Assembly: GCF_900104955.1 (NCBI RefSeq)
Contig: NZ_FNSI01000001.1
Location: 4,188,001 to 4,252,000, forward strand
Origin: Beijerinckia sp. 28-YEA-48
Lineage (GTDB): Bacteria > Pseudomonadota > Alphaproteobacteria > Rhizobiales > Beijerinckiaceae
Direction: 5' to 3'
Length of the DNA: 64,000 bases
Position 1 is the stretch's first letter; each line of letters opens with the position of its first letter. Shown piece after piece: positions 52,482 to 60,404 of the stretch. Made by a program: the position numbers and the translations under genes. Under the pieces are notes generated by a model, which saw only the letters and a list, made by a program, of their open reading frames with translations, ran no database searches and was not told where the DNA came from.

Positions 52482-53474
52482 ATGAATCATTCATCGACCA
52501 TCGCATCGCCTCAAATCGCGCGCGCGCTCACGCTGAATTTCATCGGCGATTGGGGCCAGGCCAATTTCCATCGCATCTGTTCCTGGCTGGTGCAGGAGTT
52601 CTGCGACCGGGCCGGCGCGCGCAGCCGCGTTGCCATCTGGAACCTGCGCGACGGCGGCTTGGGCGCCATGCAGGCCGTCCAGGATGGCGAGGCGCAGATG
52701 TGCATCTGCACGCCGGTGGGACTGGTGCCGGCGGCCTTGACCGGCAAGGACATGTTTCGCGACCGCGCCCTGCCGGATCTGCGGGCGCTTGCGACCTTGC
52801 CGCAGAACGACCGCCTCGTCCTGGCGATCGCGCCGGAATTCGGCGTATCGAGCTTCGCTGAACTGCGCGCCAAAAAGCCGGCCCTGAGCATCGCCACATC
52901 GGCGGACGACGGCACCAATTTCATTGGCTTCACGGCGCGGCGTTACATGGAAGCGCATGGCATTACTGAAGAGATGCTCACCTCATGGGGCGGCCAATAT
53001 CTCGATACGGTGCGGCCGGAGCAATCGCTGTTCCTGATGCGCGATGGCGAAGCCGATGCGGTTTTGCAGGAAGCGGTGCTGGCGCCGTGGTGGGCCGAGG
53101 TGATGCGTAAACGCCAGGCGATCGCGTTGCCGGCCGAGGATCAGGCGCTGACAACACTCGAAAAGACCTACGGCCTTGGCCGCAACAGCCTTCCGGCCGG
53201 TTTCTGGGACACGCTGTCGAGGGACCTTCCGACGTTGGATTTCTCCGATTTCGTCGTGCTTGTGCGCAATGATCTGCCCGACGATGTCGCCTATCTCCTC
53301 ACCTGGTGCCTGTGCGAAACCCGGCAGGTTCTTGAGCAGCAATATCGCCACCTGCCGCCGGATCGCAGCCCGGTGAGCTATCCGCTGGTACCGGAAAAAA
53401 TGGCCCGCACCCCAATCCCGCTCCACCCGGCCGCCGCCCGTTTCTATCGGGAAGCCGGCCACCTCAAGGGATAG
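52482..53474 (+). CDS. TAXI/periplasmic-binding-protein-like protein without a signal peptide
   Basis: This 330-residue protein resembles TRAP-TAXI or Bug-type ligand-binding proteins: RALTLNFIGDWGQANFHRI near the start, GGLGAMQAVQDGEAQMCICTPVG, DLRALATLPQNDRLVLAIAPEFGVSSFAELRAKKP as separate blocks, and SIATSADDGTNFIGFTARRYM. The start at 52482 follows GGGAGG. Unlike the other binding proteins in the window, no signal peptide is visible (MNHSSTIASPQIARALTL), so it may stay in the cytoplasm as a sensor or enzyme, or use another route. It diverges from the MarR gene and may belong to its regulon. Confidence 0.7.
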   Translation: MNHSSTIASPQIARALTLNFIGDWGQANFHRICSWLVQEFCDRAGARSRVAIWNLRDGGLGAMQAVQDGEAQMCICTPVGLVPAALTGKDMFRDRALPDLRALATLPQNDRLVLAIAPEFGVSSFAELRAKKPALSIATSADDGTNFIGFTARRYMEAHGITEEMLTSWGGQYLDTVRPEQSLFLMRDGEADAVLQEAVLAPWWAEVMRKRQAIALPAEDQALTTLEKTYGLGRNSLPAGFWDTLSRDLPTLDFSDFVVLVRNDLPDDVAYLLTWCLCETRQVLEQQYRHLPPDRSPVSYPLVPEKMARTPIPLHPAAARFYREAGHLKG

Positions 53475-53501
53475 AGCGCGGACAGGACGAGGAGGATCGT
53501 A

Positions 53502-53518
53502 TCTAGATGAATTCTAGA
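53502..53518. repeat. TCTAGA-N5-TCTAGA pair
   Basis: Two TCTAGA palindromes (53502-53507, 53513-53518) lie directly left of the ModE box. They may mark promoter DNA or a second binding site. Confidence 0.3.
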
Positions 53519-53519
53519 C

Positions 53520-53545
53520 TCGCTATATTTACTCAGATATAGCGA
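53520..53545 (+). promoter_or_regulatory. ModE box (molybdate-responsive operator)
   Basis: TCGCTATAT (53520-53528), eight bases, ATATAGCGA (53537-53545) is a perfect 9-bp inverted repeat. It matches the known ModE site pattern CGYTATAT-N8-ATATARCG in both sequence and spacing. It ends 28 bp before the start codon at 53574, where bound ModE would block transcription. ModE loaded with molybdate usually represses, so the operon is expected to be switched on when molybdate is scarce. Confidence 0.8.
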
Positions 53546-53573
53546 TTCGAGCACATTCTGTTTCCTGGGTGAT

Positions 53574-54365
53574 ATGGCCTCCTCACAGCCCTCTCATGCG
53601 TCGTCCGCCACTCCGGAAGGCCGCTGCATGGTCTTGGTCGGTATCGACGATACCGACAATCTCGAAAGCCATGGGACGGGCTATCTGTCACGGCAATTGG
53701 GCGCCCTGATCACCGCCTCGGCGATCGGCGAGGTGCAGGAGATCACCCGGCACCAACTGCTGTTCGACCGCCGCATTCCCTACACGTCCCACAACAGCTC
53801 GCTGTGCCTGCGCATCGAGCTGCCCTCGGCCGACACCTCCACCCTGGCGCACACCTGCCGGAATTACCTTCTGGAAAACAGCGCCGAGGGGTCGGACGCG
53901 GGCCTCTGTATTGTTGCCTGGAACGCCGTGCCGTCGATCGCCGTGAGCTTCGGCTTCCGGGCCAAGCAAGAAATCCTGACCCTGGCCGAGGCGCGCGACC
54001 TGGCGCGGCGCGAGGCGCTGCTGCTCGAAGGCCTCACCGGCGATCATGGCGGCATGATCGGCGCGCTCGCCGCCGTCGGCCTACGCAAAAGCGGCCGCGA
54101 CGGCCGCATCGCCTGGCGGCCCGGCCTGCGCGAGACGCGTGGCATCGTCACCGCCACGCATCTTCTGACCCATGCAGGCGTCGACGTCATTCGCAGCGCC
54201 CATAGCAATGAGCCGATCGAGGCGACCGCCCGCATCAACGTCCGCCCCTGGCCGCGCAGCGTGATGATCGAAGGCCAGGCCGTTCTTCTCGTCGAACCCG
54301 CAGGAAGTCCCTATGACCACTTTGACTGGCAGCTCGCCTCAAAAGACATTCTCCGGCAGTTCTGA
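53574..54365 (+). CDS. TiaS-like ATP-binding domain protein
   Basis: This 263-residue protein begins its fold with VLVGIDDTDNLESHGTGYLSRQLG (residues 20-43; the GIDDTDN at 23-29 is the hallmark of the archaeal TiaS kinase domain). The IPYTSHNSSLCLRIEL, DAGLCIVAW and LTGDHGGMIGALAAVGL segments follow. TiaS modifies tRNA-Ile2 with agmatine in archaea, a reaction bacteria do with TilS, so here the domain must have another job, perhaps ATP-dependent activation of a ligand. It is the first gene of a ModE-boxed operon with a membrane protein and a TonB receptor. Residues 1-18 are variable; M19 is an alternative start. Confidence 0.72.
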   Translation: MASSQPSHASSATPEGRCMVLVGIDDTDNLESHGTGYLSRQLGALITASAIGEVQEITRHQLLFDRRIPYTSHNSSLCLRIELPSADTSTLAHTCRNYLLENSAEGSDAGLCIVAWNAVPSIAVSFGFRAKQEILTLAEARDLARREALLLEGLTGDHGGMIGALAAVGLRKSGRDGRIAWRPGLRETRGIVTATHLLTHAGVDVIRSAHSNEPIEATARINVRPWPRSVMIEGQAVLLVEPAGSPYDHFDWQLASKDILRQF

Positions 54366-54861
54366 ATCGGCGATGGGCCTGTATTCAGGCCTCGGCATTT
54401 GCCTCGCGGCCGGTGCGCTCGCTTGGGCTGTCGATACCTGGCTGCGCCTGCCGCTGCAGATGCCCGGCTGGCGTGGGCTGATCGTCATGGCTCTGTTCGT
54501 GACGGCGGCCCGCATGAGCGGCAGGCCGTGGGCGGCCAGTGCTGCGGCCTGCACCGCGGCGGTGCTGGGCTTTGCCACCGGCAGCGTCGGCCCCCATGGC
54601 GCCTTGATCTATCTGCTGCCCGGCCTGGTCATCGACTCTCTTGCCCTGCTCGGCCCTGCCTGGCGCACGTCGCTTGCCCGCATCGGCCTTGCGGCCGGTG
54701 TGGCGAATGCCTCCAAATTCGTTGCCGTTTTAGCCTTTGGCGGTTTCAGCCTGCACGGCTTTGGCGGTGGCGGGGTTCTGTTCCCTCTGTTCAGCCACGT
54801 CCTATTCGGCATGGCCGGCGGCATTCTCGCCGCGTTTCTCCTGTTGCGCGCGCGCCGTTAA
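54313..54861 (+). CDS. small polytopic inner-membrane protein, possibly ECF S-component-like
   Basis: This protein has 182 residues from 54313, which overlaps the TiaS-like gene by 53 bp but follows AGGAAG; an ATG at 54373 without a clear ribosome site would give 162. About six hydrophobic helices are visible (LYSGLGICLAAGALAWAV, GLIVMALFVTAA, ALIYLLPGLVIDSLALLG, VANASKFVAVLAFGGF, HVLFGMAGGILAAFLLL and one more). Size and topology resemble the substrate-binding subunits of ECF vitamin/metal transporters, but I cannot name a family, and no EcfA or EcfT gene is near. The operon position suggests it moves the ligand of the TonB receptor across the inner membrane. Confidence 0.68.
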   Translation: MTTLTGSSPQKTFSGSSESAMGLYSGLGICLAAGALAWAVDTWLRLPLQMPGWRGLIVMALFVTAARMSGRPWAASAAACTAAVLGFATGSVGPHGALIYLLPGLVIDSLALLGPAWRTSLARIGLAAGVANASKFVAVLAFGGFSLHGFGGGGVLFPLFSHVLFGMAGGILAAFLLLRARR

Positions 54862-54908
54862 GGCGCGTTCGCTTCCCCTCACTCCATCGTCAAAGCGAAA
54901 CTTCAACG

Positions 54909-56924
54909 ATGTCTCAACGCGCCAGCACCGCGATCCTTGGCCTATGCGCCGCCCTCACCCCGGCCACGGCTGAGGAAGCAACCCAGAAGCGCACCGAACC
55001 CTATACGCTAGGCGAAATCGTCGTTACTGGGCAGGCGCCTGATAAGGCAAGCCCGACAACCCTCACCACTGTGACCGACGAACAGATCAAGGAAAAGGGC
55101 GCGCGCAGCCTCGACGAAGCGGTGCGCGCTGTTCCTGGTGTCGTCGTCACCAGCGGTGGCCAGGGCATTCCGCGCATCATGGTGCGCGGCCTGCCACCGC
55201 GCCACACGCAGATCTTTCTCAACGGCGTGCCGCTGAACTCCGCCATCGACGGTCAGTTCGATCCCTCGCTGATCCCGACCGAGAACATCGATCAGATTAA
55301 AATCATTCAGGGTCCAAGCTCGGTTCTCTATGGGCCGGGATCGACCGCCGGTGTCATCGACATCATCACCAAGAAGGGCGCCAACGGCGTACATGGCGAT
55401 ATTGGCACAGAGATCGGTGGCGGCGGGTCGCGCCGCCTCTACGGCACTGTCTCCGGCGGTTACGAGAATTTCGATTTCTTCGTCAGCGGCAGCAACACGC
55501 GCCGCAATGCCTTCGTTCTGCCCGACGGCAGCTATCGCGCCAACAGCGATAACGAACAATCGAATCTCTTCGCCAATTTCGGCGCACGTCTCGGTGACTG
55601 GCGGCTCGGCCTGAGCCTGAGCTATCTCAGGGGCTTGCAAGGACTGCCGTCAAACACGATCGCGGCAGGCTCCGGCAATCCGTTCACCCCGGGACAGAAT
55701 TTCGAACGGCTGGGCCCGATCGTTGGACAGTCGGCGCAATTCGATGCCGCCTACGAGCCGGGAGGTCCGCTGGCCCTGCGCTTCACCGGCTATGTCAACC
55801 AGCTCGACACGGTGGACCGGCGTTTCGACGATGCCACCTACAGGAGCATGATCAATCCGACCTCCAAGACATTCTATGAAATGATCCGCACAACGGTCAG
55901 CGGTGGCCAGGCCGAGGCCCGCACCGATCTTGGCGCCTTCGGCAGCCTCACGACCAATATCGCGATCCGCCGCGAGGCCGACAACCTCTCCGGCATCATC
56001 CGCGACGTCGTTCTTCCGCAAAGCGGTGGCGGCGGAGGCGGTGGTGGGGGAGGTGGAGCAGGCAGCGGCGGCGGCAGCACCGCAACACGCTATGGCTGGC
56101 GTTCGCTCGGCGAATCCCACGCGCTGACGACCACGTCGACCGCCGCCGAATATCGCGTCGATCCGCTGCCGCGCCTGCATCTGACCATGGGCTACAGCTA
56201 CCATTGGTTTCAGCGTCAGTCCTCTTCGGACACGGGCGCGCAATGGATGGCAAGCATCGGTTATGATGTGACGCCCGATATCCTGGCATTCGCCACCTAT
56301 GCCCGCAAGGTGCGCTTCCCGACCATCGACCAGCTCTACAATCCGCAACAGGGCAACACGACGCTACGCCCCGAGCAATCGGACAATTACGAAGCCGGTC
56401 TCGCTTGGACCATCGCGCCGGGCGCGCGCCTGCGGGCCACGGTCTTCCGCAACACTGTCGGCAATTTCATTCTCAACGACCAGACCAATCAGATCTACGT
56501 CAACCGCGACGTGACCATTTCAGGCTTCCAGATTTCGGCTGCCTATTCGCCGCTGCCGACGCTGACCTTGCAGCCCGGCTATACCTATCTCGACATGCGC
56601 TACCCATCTTCGGGCTTGCCCGTGGACTATCGGCCGCGCCATGTGTTCGATCTACTCGCTGCCTACGAGCCCTATCCCGGCTGGCAGGTGTCAAGCGACA
56701 TGTCCTATTATCTCGATCAATCGGTGGGATCGCGGACCAACGCCGCCACGCGGCTGAAGCTCGCCGACTACGCGGTGGTCAATGCCCGCATCCGCAAATC
56801 CTTCGCGGCTGGCGTCGACGTCTATGTCCGCGCGACCAATCTCACCAACAGCAAATATCAATATGCCGTCGGCTTTCCCGCCGCTGGCCGCACGATCTAT
56901 GCTGGGCTGGACTATCGCTTTTAG
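54909..56924 (+). CDS. TonB-dependent outer-membrane receptor
   Basis: This 671-residue receptor has a signal peptide (to TPATAEE), a TonB box region (YTLGEIVVTGQ), a plug domain (about 40-150: GARSLDEAVRAVPGVVV, RIMVRGLPPRHTQIFLNGVPL, IKIIQGPSSVLYGPGSTAGVIDIITKKG), and a 22-strand barrel ending in YAGLDYRF. One extracellular loop contains eleven consecutive glycines (373-383). The plug resembles siderophore and cobalamin receptors. The start at 54909 is taken at the first Met of the signal peptide; a longer frame from 54399 runs inside the preceding gene. With the ModE box upstream it is a candidate receptor for a molybdenum or tungsten chelate. Confidence 0.92.
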   Translation: MSQRASTAILGLCAALTPATAEEATQKRTEPYTLGEIVVTGQAPDKASPTTLTTVTDEQIKEKGARSLDEAVRAVPGVVVTSGGQGIPRIMVRGLPPRHTQIFLNGVPLNSAIDGQFDPSLIPTENIDQIKIIQGPSSVLYGPGSTAGVIDIITKKGANGVHGDIGTEIGGGGSRRLYGTVSGGYENFDFFVSGSNTRRNAFVLPDGSYRANSDNEQSNLFANFGARLGDWRLGLSLSYLRGLQGLPSNTIAAGSGNPFTPGQNFERLGPIVGQSAQFDAAYEPGGPLALRFTGYVNQLDTVDRRFDDATYRSMINPTSKTFYEMIRTTVSGGQAEARTDLGAFGSLTTNIAIRREADNLSGIIRDVVLPQSGGGGGGGGGGGAGSGGGSTATRYGWRSLGESHALTTTSTAAEYRVDPLPRLHLTMGYSYHWFQRQSSSDTGAQWMASIGYDVTPDILAFATYARKVRFPTIDQLYNPQQGNTTLRPEQSDNYEAGLAWTIAPGARLRATVFRNTVGNFILNDQTNQIYVNRDVTISGFQISAAYSPLPTLTLQPGYTYLDMRYPSSGLPVDYRPRHVFDLLAAYEPYPGWQVSSDMSYYLDQSVGSRTNAATRLKLADYAVVNARIRKSFAAGVDVYVRATNLTNSKYQYAVGFPAAGRTIYAGLDYRF

Positions 56925-56995
56925 TCCGTCACCGAACGAGTTGGCTCACGCTCCCTTATCTTAACGATACGGGGGCGGAGCTATAGCGGAGCCGC

Positions 56996-57424
56996 TTACT
57001 GCTGATCCTCGGGTACGTTGAAGAGCGGTATCACCCGCGTGGCTTTCGGTTGCGCGACACCCGAAGGCCGCTTCTGCTCGCGGACTTCCGGTGCTCGCAA
57101 CGGGTTGTTCAGCCGCGTCCGGGTAACATGCGTTGGCATGGCCCGTTCTCCAGACAGATCGCTTGACGGATCAGTTGGCCGATAAACACTCACCGCTTCC
57201 CGATACCGCTCCGGCCGCGCAACCTCGGCCGGTGCGCCGCCCCGCGCCATGGGCGTCGTCCACCCATAGGGCTCGCCATAAAACTGGAGGCCCGGCAAGC
57301 GTGTTTGATAAGACCGCGTGGGTGGAATGGATTTCCGATGCCCTTGCGCCTGCGCGACATCGGCGCAAACAAACACAAAACTCAGTGCCAGCGGCACGGC
57401 GTAGGCAAAGGCCTTGGCTTTCAT
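56996..57424 (-). CDS. secreted hypothetical protein
   Basis: This 142-residue protein starts with a signal peptide (MKAKAFAYAVPLALSFVFVCADVAQAQ). The mature part is basic and rich in Pro and Arg (RSYQTRLPGLQFYGEPYGWTT, RPERYREAVSVYRP) with no cysteine or recognised domain. The start at 57424 is chosen because it opens the signal peptide; a longer frame exists. It stands alone, diverging from the alcohol dehydrogenase gene across 282 bp without an obvious promoter. The function is unknown. Confidence 0.6.
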   Translation of the reverse strand: MKAKAFAYAVPLALSFVFVCADVAQAQGHRKSIPPTRSYQTRLPGLQFYGEPYGWTTPMARGGAPAEVARPERYREAVSVYRPTDPSSDLSGERAMPTHVTRTRLNNPLRAPEVREQKRPSGVAQPKATRVIPLFNVPEDQQ

Positions 57425-57706
57425 CGGACGATCCTCGATACACAACTGCGCGCCGCATACAGCGCGAGACGCCAAACTCATACTGACGCTGCCGCGAAAA
57501 TCACCTGCGATCCAGGCGATTGCTTAACAGCGCACCTTAGAATGCGCCACGCGATCAGCATCTGCAACGACGTCCCACCTCTGCCCATCCATCATTTGCG
57601 ATCAGACGGAATTGACGAGTGTGCCCAGAAGCTTACGATGCTCGATACATTTCGAGCCGGCGTTTCCTATCGTGACCCCCAAACGCCAATCAAGGGAGGC
57701 CTCTCA

Positions 57707-58765
57707 ATGAAAAAACTCGCCATCACGCAATGGGGTGAGCCGCTGCAATTGCTCGAGGCCGAAACGCCGGCGCCACAGGGACGCGAGGTTCTTGTGAAGA
57801 CGCAAGCTTGTGGCGTCTGCCATAGCGATGTCCATGTCTGGGACGGCTATTTCGATATGGGTGCGAAGGGCAAGATGCGCATGGCCGATCGTGGCATGAA
57901 ACTGCCGTTCACTCTGGGCCATGAGATCGTCGCCACCGTTGCTGCTTTAGGGCCAGAGGCCTCCGGCGCGACCATCGGTCAAAGCTATATCGTCTATCCC
58001 TGGATCGGCTGCGGCACGTGCACGGCGTGTCGCGCCGACAACGAATTGATGTGCGTCAATGCCAGATCGCTCGGCTTGCGTTGCGATGGCGGCTATGCCG
58101 ATCACGTCGTGGTGCCGGACGCCAAATATCTGGTGCCCTATGATGGCCTTTCGCGCGACGTCGCCTGCACCTATGCCTGCTCGGGCATCACCGCCTACAG
58201 CGCCCTGAAGAAAGTCCAGCCGCGTTTGGACAGCGATTGGATATGCATCATCGGCTGCGGCGGACTTGGCATCGGTGCGATCCGTATATCCAAGGCGATC
58301 TCGTCGGCGCGGATTCTCGCCATCGATGTCAGCGACGCCAGGCTCGATCTCGCGAAAGCCGCCGGCGCCGATATGGTGGTGAACAGCAGCGCAGCCGATG
58401 TGCTCAGCCAGATTCAAGAGATCACTGGCGGCGGCGCCCACGCGACGATCGACTTCGTTGGCTCGGGCGAGACGTTCAGCCTGGCCGTCGACACAGCACG
58501 GCGCGGCGGCCAGATCGTGATTGTCGGCCTGTTTGGCGGCTCGACAACCATCGCGCCCCTGGCGATCACCACCAAGCTCCTGCGGATCGAAGGTTCTTAC
58601 GTGGGCACGCTGCAGGATCTGAAGGATCTCGTCGCTTTGGCCCAGACCGGCAAGCTGCCGCCCATTGCCACCGTGGCCCTGCCCTATGAGCGGGCCTCGG
58701 AGGCTTTGAACGCGCTGAAGCAGGGAAAGGGTGGCGAGGGACGCGCTGTCCTGCAGTTCAACTAG
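57707..58765 (+). CDS. zinc-dependent alcohol dehydrogenase (MDR family)
   Basis: This 352-residue medium-chain dehydrogenase oxidises an alcohol or reduces an aldehyde with NAD(P). Catalytic zinc ligands are in ACGVCHSD and LGHEIVA; the structural zinc cysteines are in CGTCTACRADNELMC. The cofactor site is IIGCGGLGIGAIRISKA, followed by an acidic residue (AIDVSDARLD) that favours NAD. The start at 57707 follows AAGGGAGG. It converges with the ABC transporter operon over a perfect hairpin at 58772, so it is a separate transcript. Confidence 0.92.
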   Translation: MKKLAITQWGEPLQLLEAETPAPQGREVLVKTQACGVCHSDVHVWDGYFDMGAKGKMRMADRGMKLPFTLGHEIVATVAALGPEASGATIGQSYIVYPWIGCGTCTACRADNELMCVNARSLGLRCDGGYADHVVVPDAKYLVPYDGLSRDVACTYACSGITAYSALKKVQPRLDSDWICIIGCGGLGIGAIRISKAISSARILAIDVSDARLDLAKAAGADMVVNSSAADVLSQIQEITGGGAHATIDFVGSGETFSLAVDTARRGGQIVIVGLFGGSTTIAPLAITTKLLRIEGSYVGTLQDLKDLVALAQTGKLPPIATVALPYERASEALNALKQGKGGEGRAVLQFN

Positions 58766-58771
58766 AAGAGT

Positions 58772-58798
58772 GGCGCGCCGGCTAACATCCGGCGCGCC
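58772..58798. terminator. bidirectional hairpin between the alcohol dehydrogenase and ABC genes
   Basis: GGCGCGCCGG (58772-58781) pairs perfectly with CCGGCGCGCC (58789-58798), loop CTAACAT. The plus strand continues TCGTATTT. It sits between two convergent genes. Confidence 0.7.
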
Positions 58799-58804
58799 TC
58801 GTAT

Positions 58805-59554
58805 TTAATGGCGAAGAAGCTCCGAGAGCTGCCGGCGGTATATGTTGAAGCGCGGTGAAGACACGTCCCGTGGCCGGGGATCCTCAATGCGAACATCAGC
58901 GACGATCCGCCCCGGACCCGGTTGCATCACCAGGACCCGGTCAGCCAGGACAACCGCTTCTTCCACCGAATGGGTGACGAATAACGTGGTAAGATTGTCG
59001 CGTTGCCACAGGTGCAGAAGCTGATCCTGCAGTGTCTCACGCGTCATCGCATCAAGCGCGCCAAACGGCTCGTCCATGAGTAAGATTTCGGCGCCGTTCG
59101 CGAGAACGCGGGCAATTGCCACGCGCTGCTTCATGCCGCCCGACAATTGATGCGGATAGGCGTTAGCAAATTTGGTCAGCCCAACGAGTTTGACAAAATT
59201 CTCGACCTTACCGGCGATTTCGTCCTGCGGCAGCTTACGCTGCTTGAGGCCGAAGGCGACGTTCTGCGACACAGTCAGCCAGGGAAAGAGCGCATAGTCC
59301 TGGAACACCATGCCGCGATCGGGGCCGGCGCGATGAACAGGCCGCCCAGAAACCCGGATGGAACCGCCACTCGGTGCTTCAAATCCAGCGAGCGCACGCA
59401 GCAGCGTCGACTTTCCGCATCCCGAAGGCCCGATGAGGCAAACAAACTCACCCCGGGCGATGCTAAGATCGAGCGGCGCCAGAACTTCGAGCGGCTGACC
59501 GCCCACGACGAACGTCTTCGAGACGCGTTCGATCTCGATGTGAGAATTAGCCAT
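58805..59554 (-). CDS. ABC transporter ATP-binding protein, NrtD/SsuB/TauB type
   Basis: This 249-residue ATPase has Walker A (GPSGCGKSTLLRAL), signature (LSGGMKQRVAIARVL), Walker B (ILLMDEPFGALD) and switch histidine (LFVTHSVEEA). The subfamily serves nitrate, sulfonate, taurine and related small anions or amines. Its gene overlaps the permease gene by 8 bp and is the last of a four-gene, tightly overlapping operon: iclR-type regulator, binding protein, permease, ATPase. It is a second system of this class, not a copy of that at 34469. Confidence 0.93.
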   Translation of the reverse strand: MANSHIEIERVSKTFVVGGQPLEVLAPLDLSIARGEFVCLIGPSGCGKSTLLRALAGFEAPSGGSIRVSGRPVHRAGPDRGMVFQDYALFPWLTVSQNVAFGLKQRKLPQDEIAGKVENFVKLVGLTKFANAYPHQLSGGMKQRVAIARVLANGAEILLMDEPFGALDAMTRETLQDQLLHLWQRDNLTTLFVTHSVEEAVVLADRVLVMQPGPGRIVADVRIEDPRPRDVSSPRFNIYRRQLSELLRH

Positions 59555-60404
59555 GTTGTGGAGACCAGCGAAGGAGGCGTTGAGATGCCATGATGATGAG
59601 GCGGTCGGTAATATAGCCAGCGCAACCCATGACGATCATGCCAACCAGGATCATATCGGTACGGGAGACGGAGCGCGCCTCCATGATGGCTGCGCCTAGC
59701 CCCATCGGAACCCCGGTCATTTCGCCAACCACGATGATGACCCACGCGATGCCGGCACTGAGGCGGAGACCGGTGAAGATGCTGGGCAGAGCGCCCGGCA
59801 AGACCACCTGCCAAAACAGGCTCGGACCGCGACAGCCAAGCATTTCGGCCGCCTCGATCAAGCGCGGATCGCCGCCGCGCACACCCAGCACCGTGTTCAT
59901 GAGGATCGGAAAGAAGCAGGCCAATGCGATCAGCGACAGCGCCGCCTTGGCGCCCAGCCCAAACACCATGATCGACAACGGCAACCATGCCGTCACGGGG
60001 ATGGGGCGGATCAACTGGAGCGTCGGATCAAGCAGCTGTTCGGCAAGCTTGCTGCGCCCGATGAGCAGGCCGAGTGGGATCGCCGTTATCGCCGCCAACC
60101 CAAAGCCTTCGACCACGCGTTGCAGGGACGCCCAGAAGTGCAGCAGGAGCGTGCCCGAGAAGCCATCATCGTTGATGCCGCCAACCGCGAAATCGACGAA
60201 GGTCTCGACCACCGTCCATGGCGCCGGCAGCAGCACCGACGGTGCGATCTTGGCGCTGATGGACCAGGCGGCGAGTACGCCGACTGGAATGATCAACGCC
60301 AGGAGCCACGCCCGCAGACGACCGTTGCGCTTGACGGCTGGCAGCACAAGGGGGGCCGTGACCGGCTGTTGCGCGCCCGGAGCGACGCTATTGGTCGTAC
60401 TCAC
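59547..60404 (-). CDS. ABC transporter permease, NrtB/SsuC/TauC type
   Basis: This 285-residue permease has six predicted transmembrane helices and the EAA loop IEAAEMLGCRGPSLFWQVVLPGALPSIFTGL. A cytoplasmic N-terminal tail of about 30 residues precedes the first helix (WLLALIIPVGVLAAWSI). Overlaps of four bases with the binding-protein gene upstream and eight bases with the ATPase gene downstream show strong translational coupling. Confidence 0.93.
   Translation of the reverse strand: MSTTNSVAPGAQQPVTAPLVLPAVKRNGRLRAWLLALIIPVGVLAAWSISAKIAPSVLLPAPWTVVETFVDFAVGGINDDGFSGTLLLHFWASLQRVVEGFGLAAITAIPLGLLIGRSKLAEQLLDPTLQLIRPIPVTAWLPLSIMVFGLGAKAALSLIALACFFPILMNTVLGVRGGDPRLIEAAEMLGCRGPSLFWQVVLPGALPSIFTGLRLSAGIAWVIIVVGEMTGVPMGLGAAIMEARSVSRTDMILVGMIVMGCAGYITDRLIIMASQRLLRWSPQHG

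Noticed and set aside
53502..53518. TCTAGA pair as a restriction-modification or recombination site
   Set aside because: No related enzyme gene is present, and a 6-bp palindrome pair can occur by chance next to a promoter.
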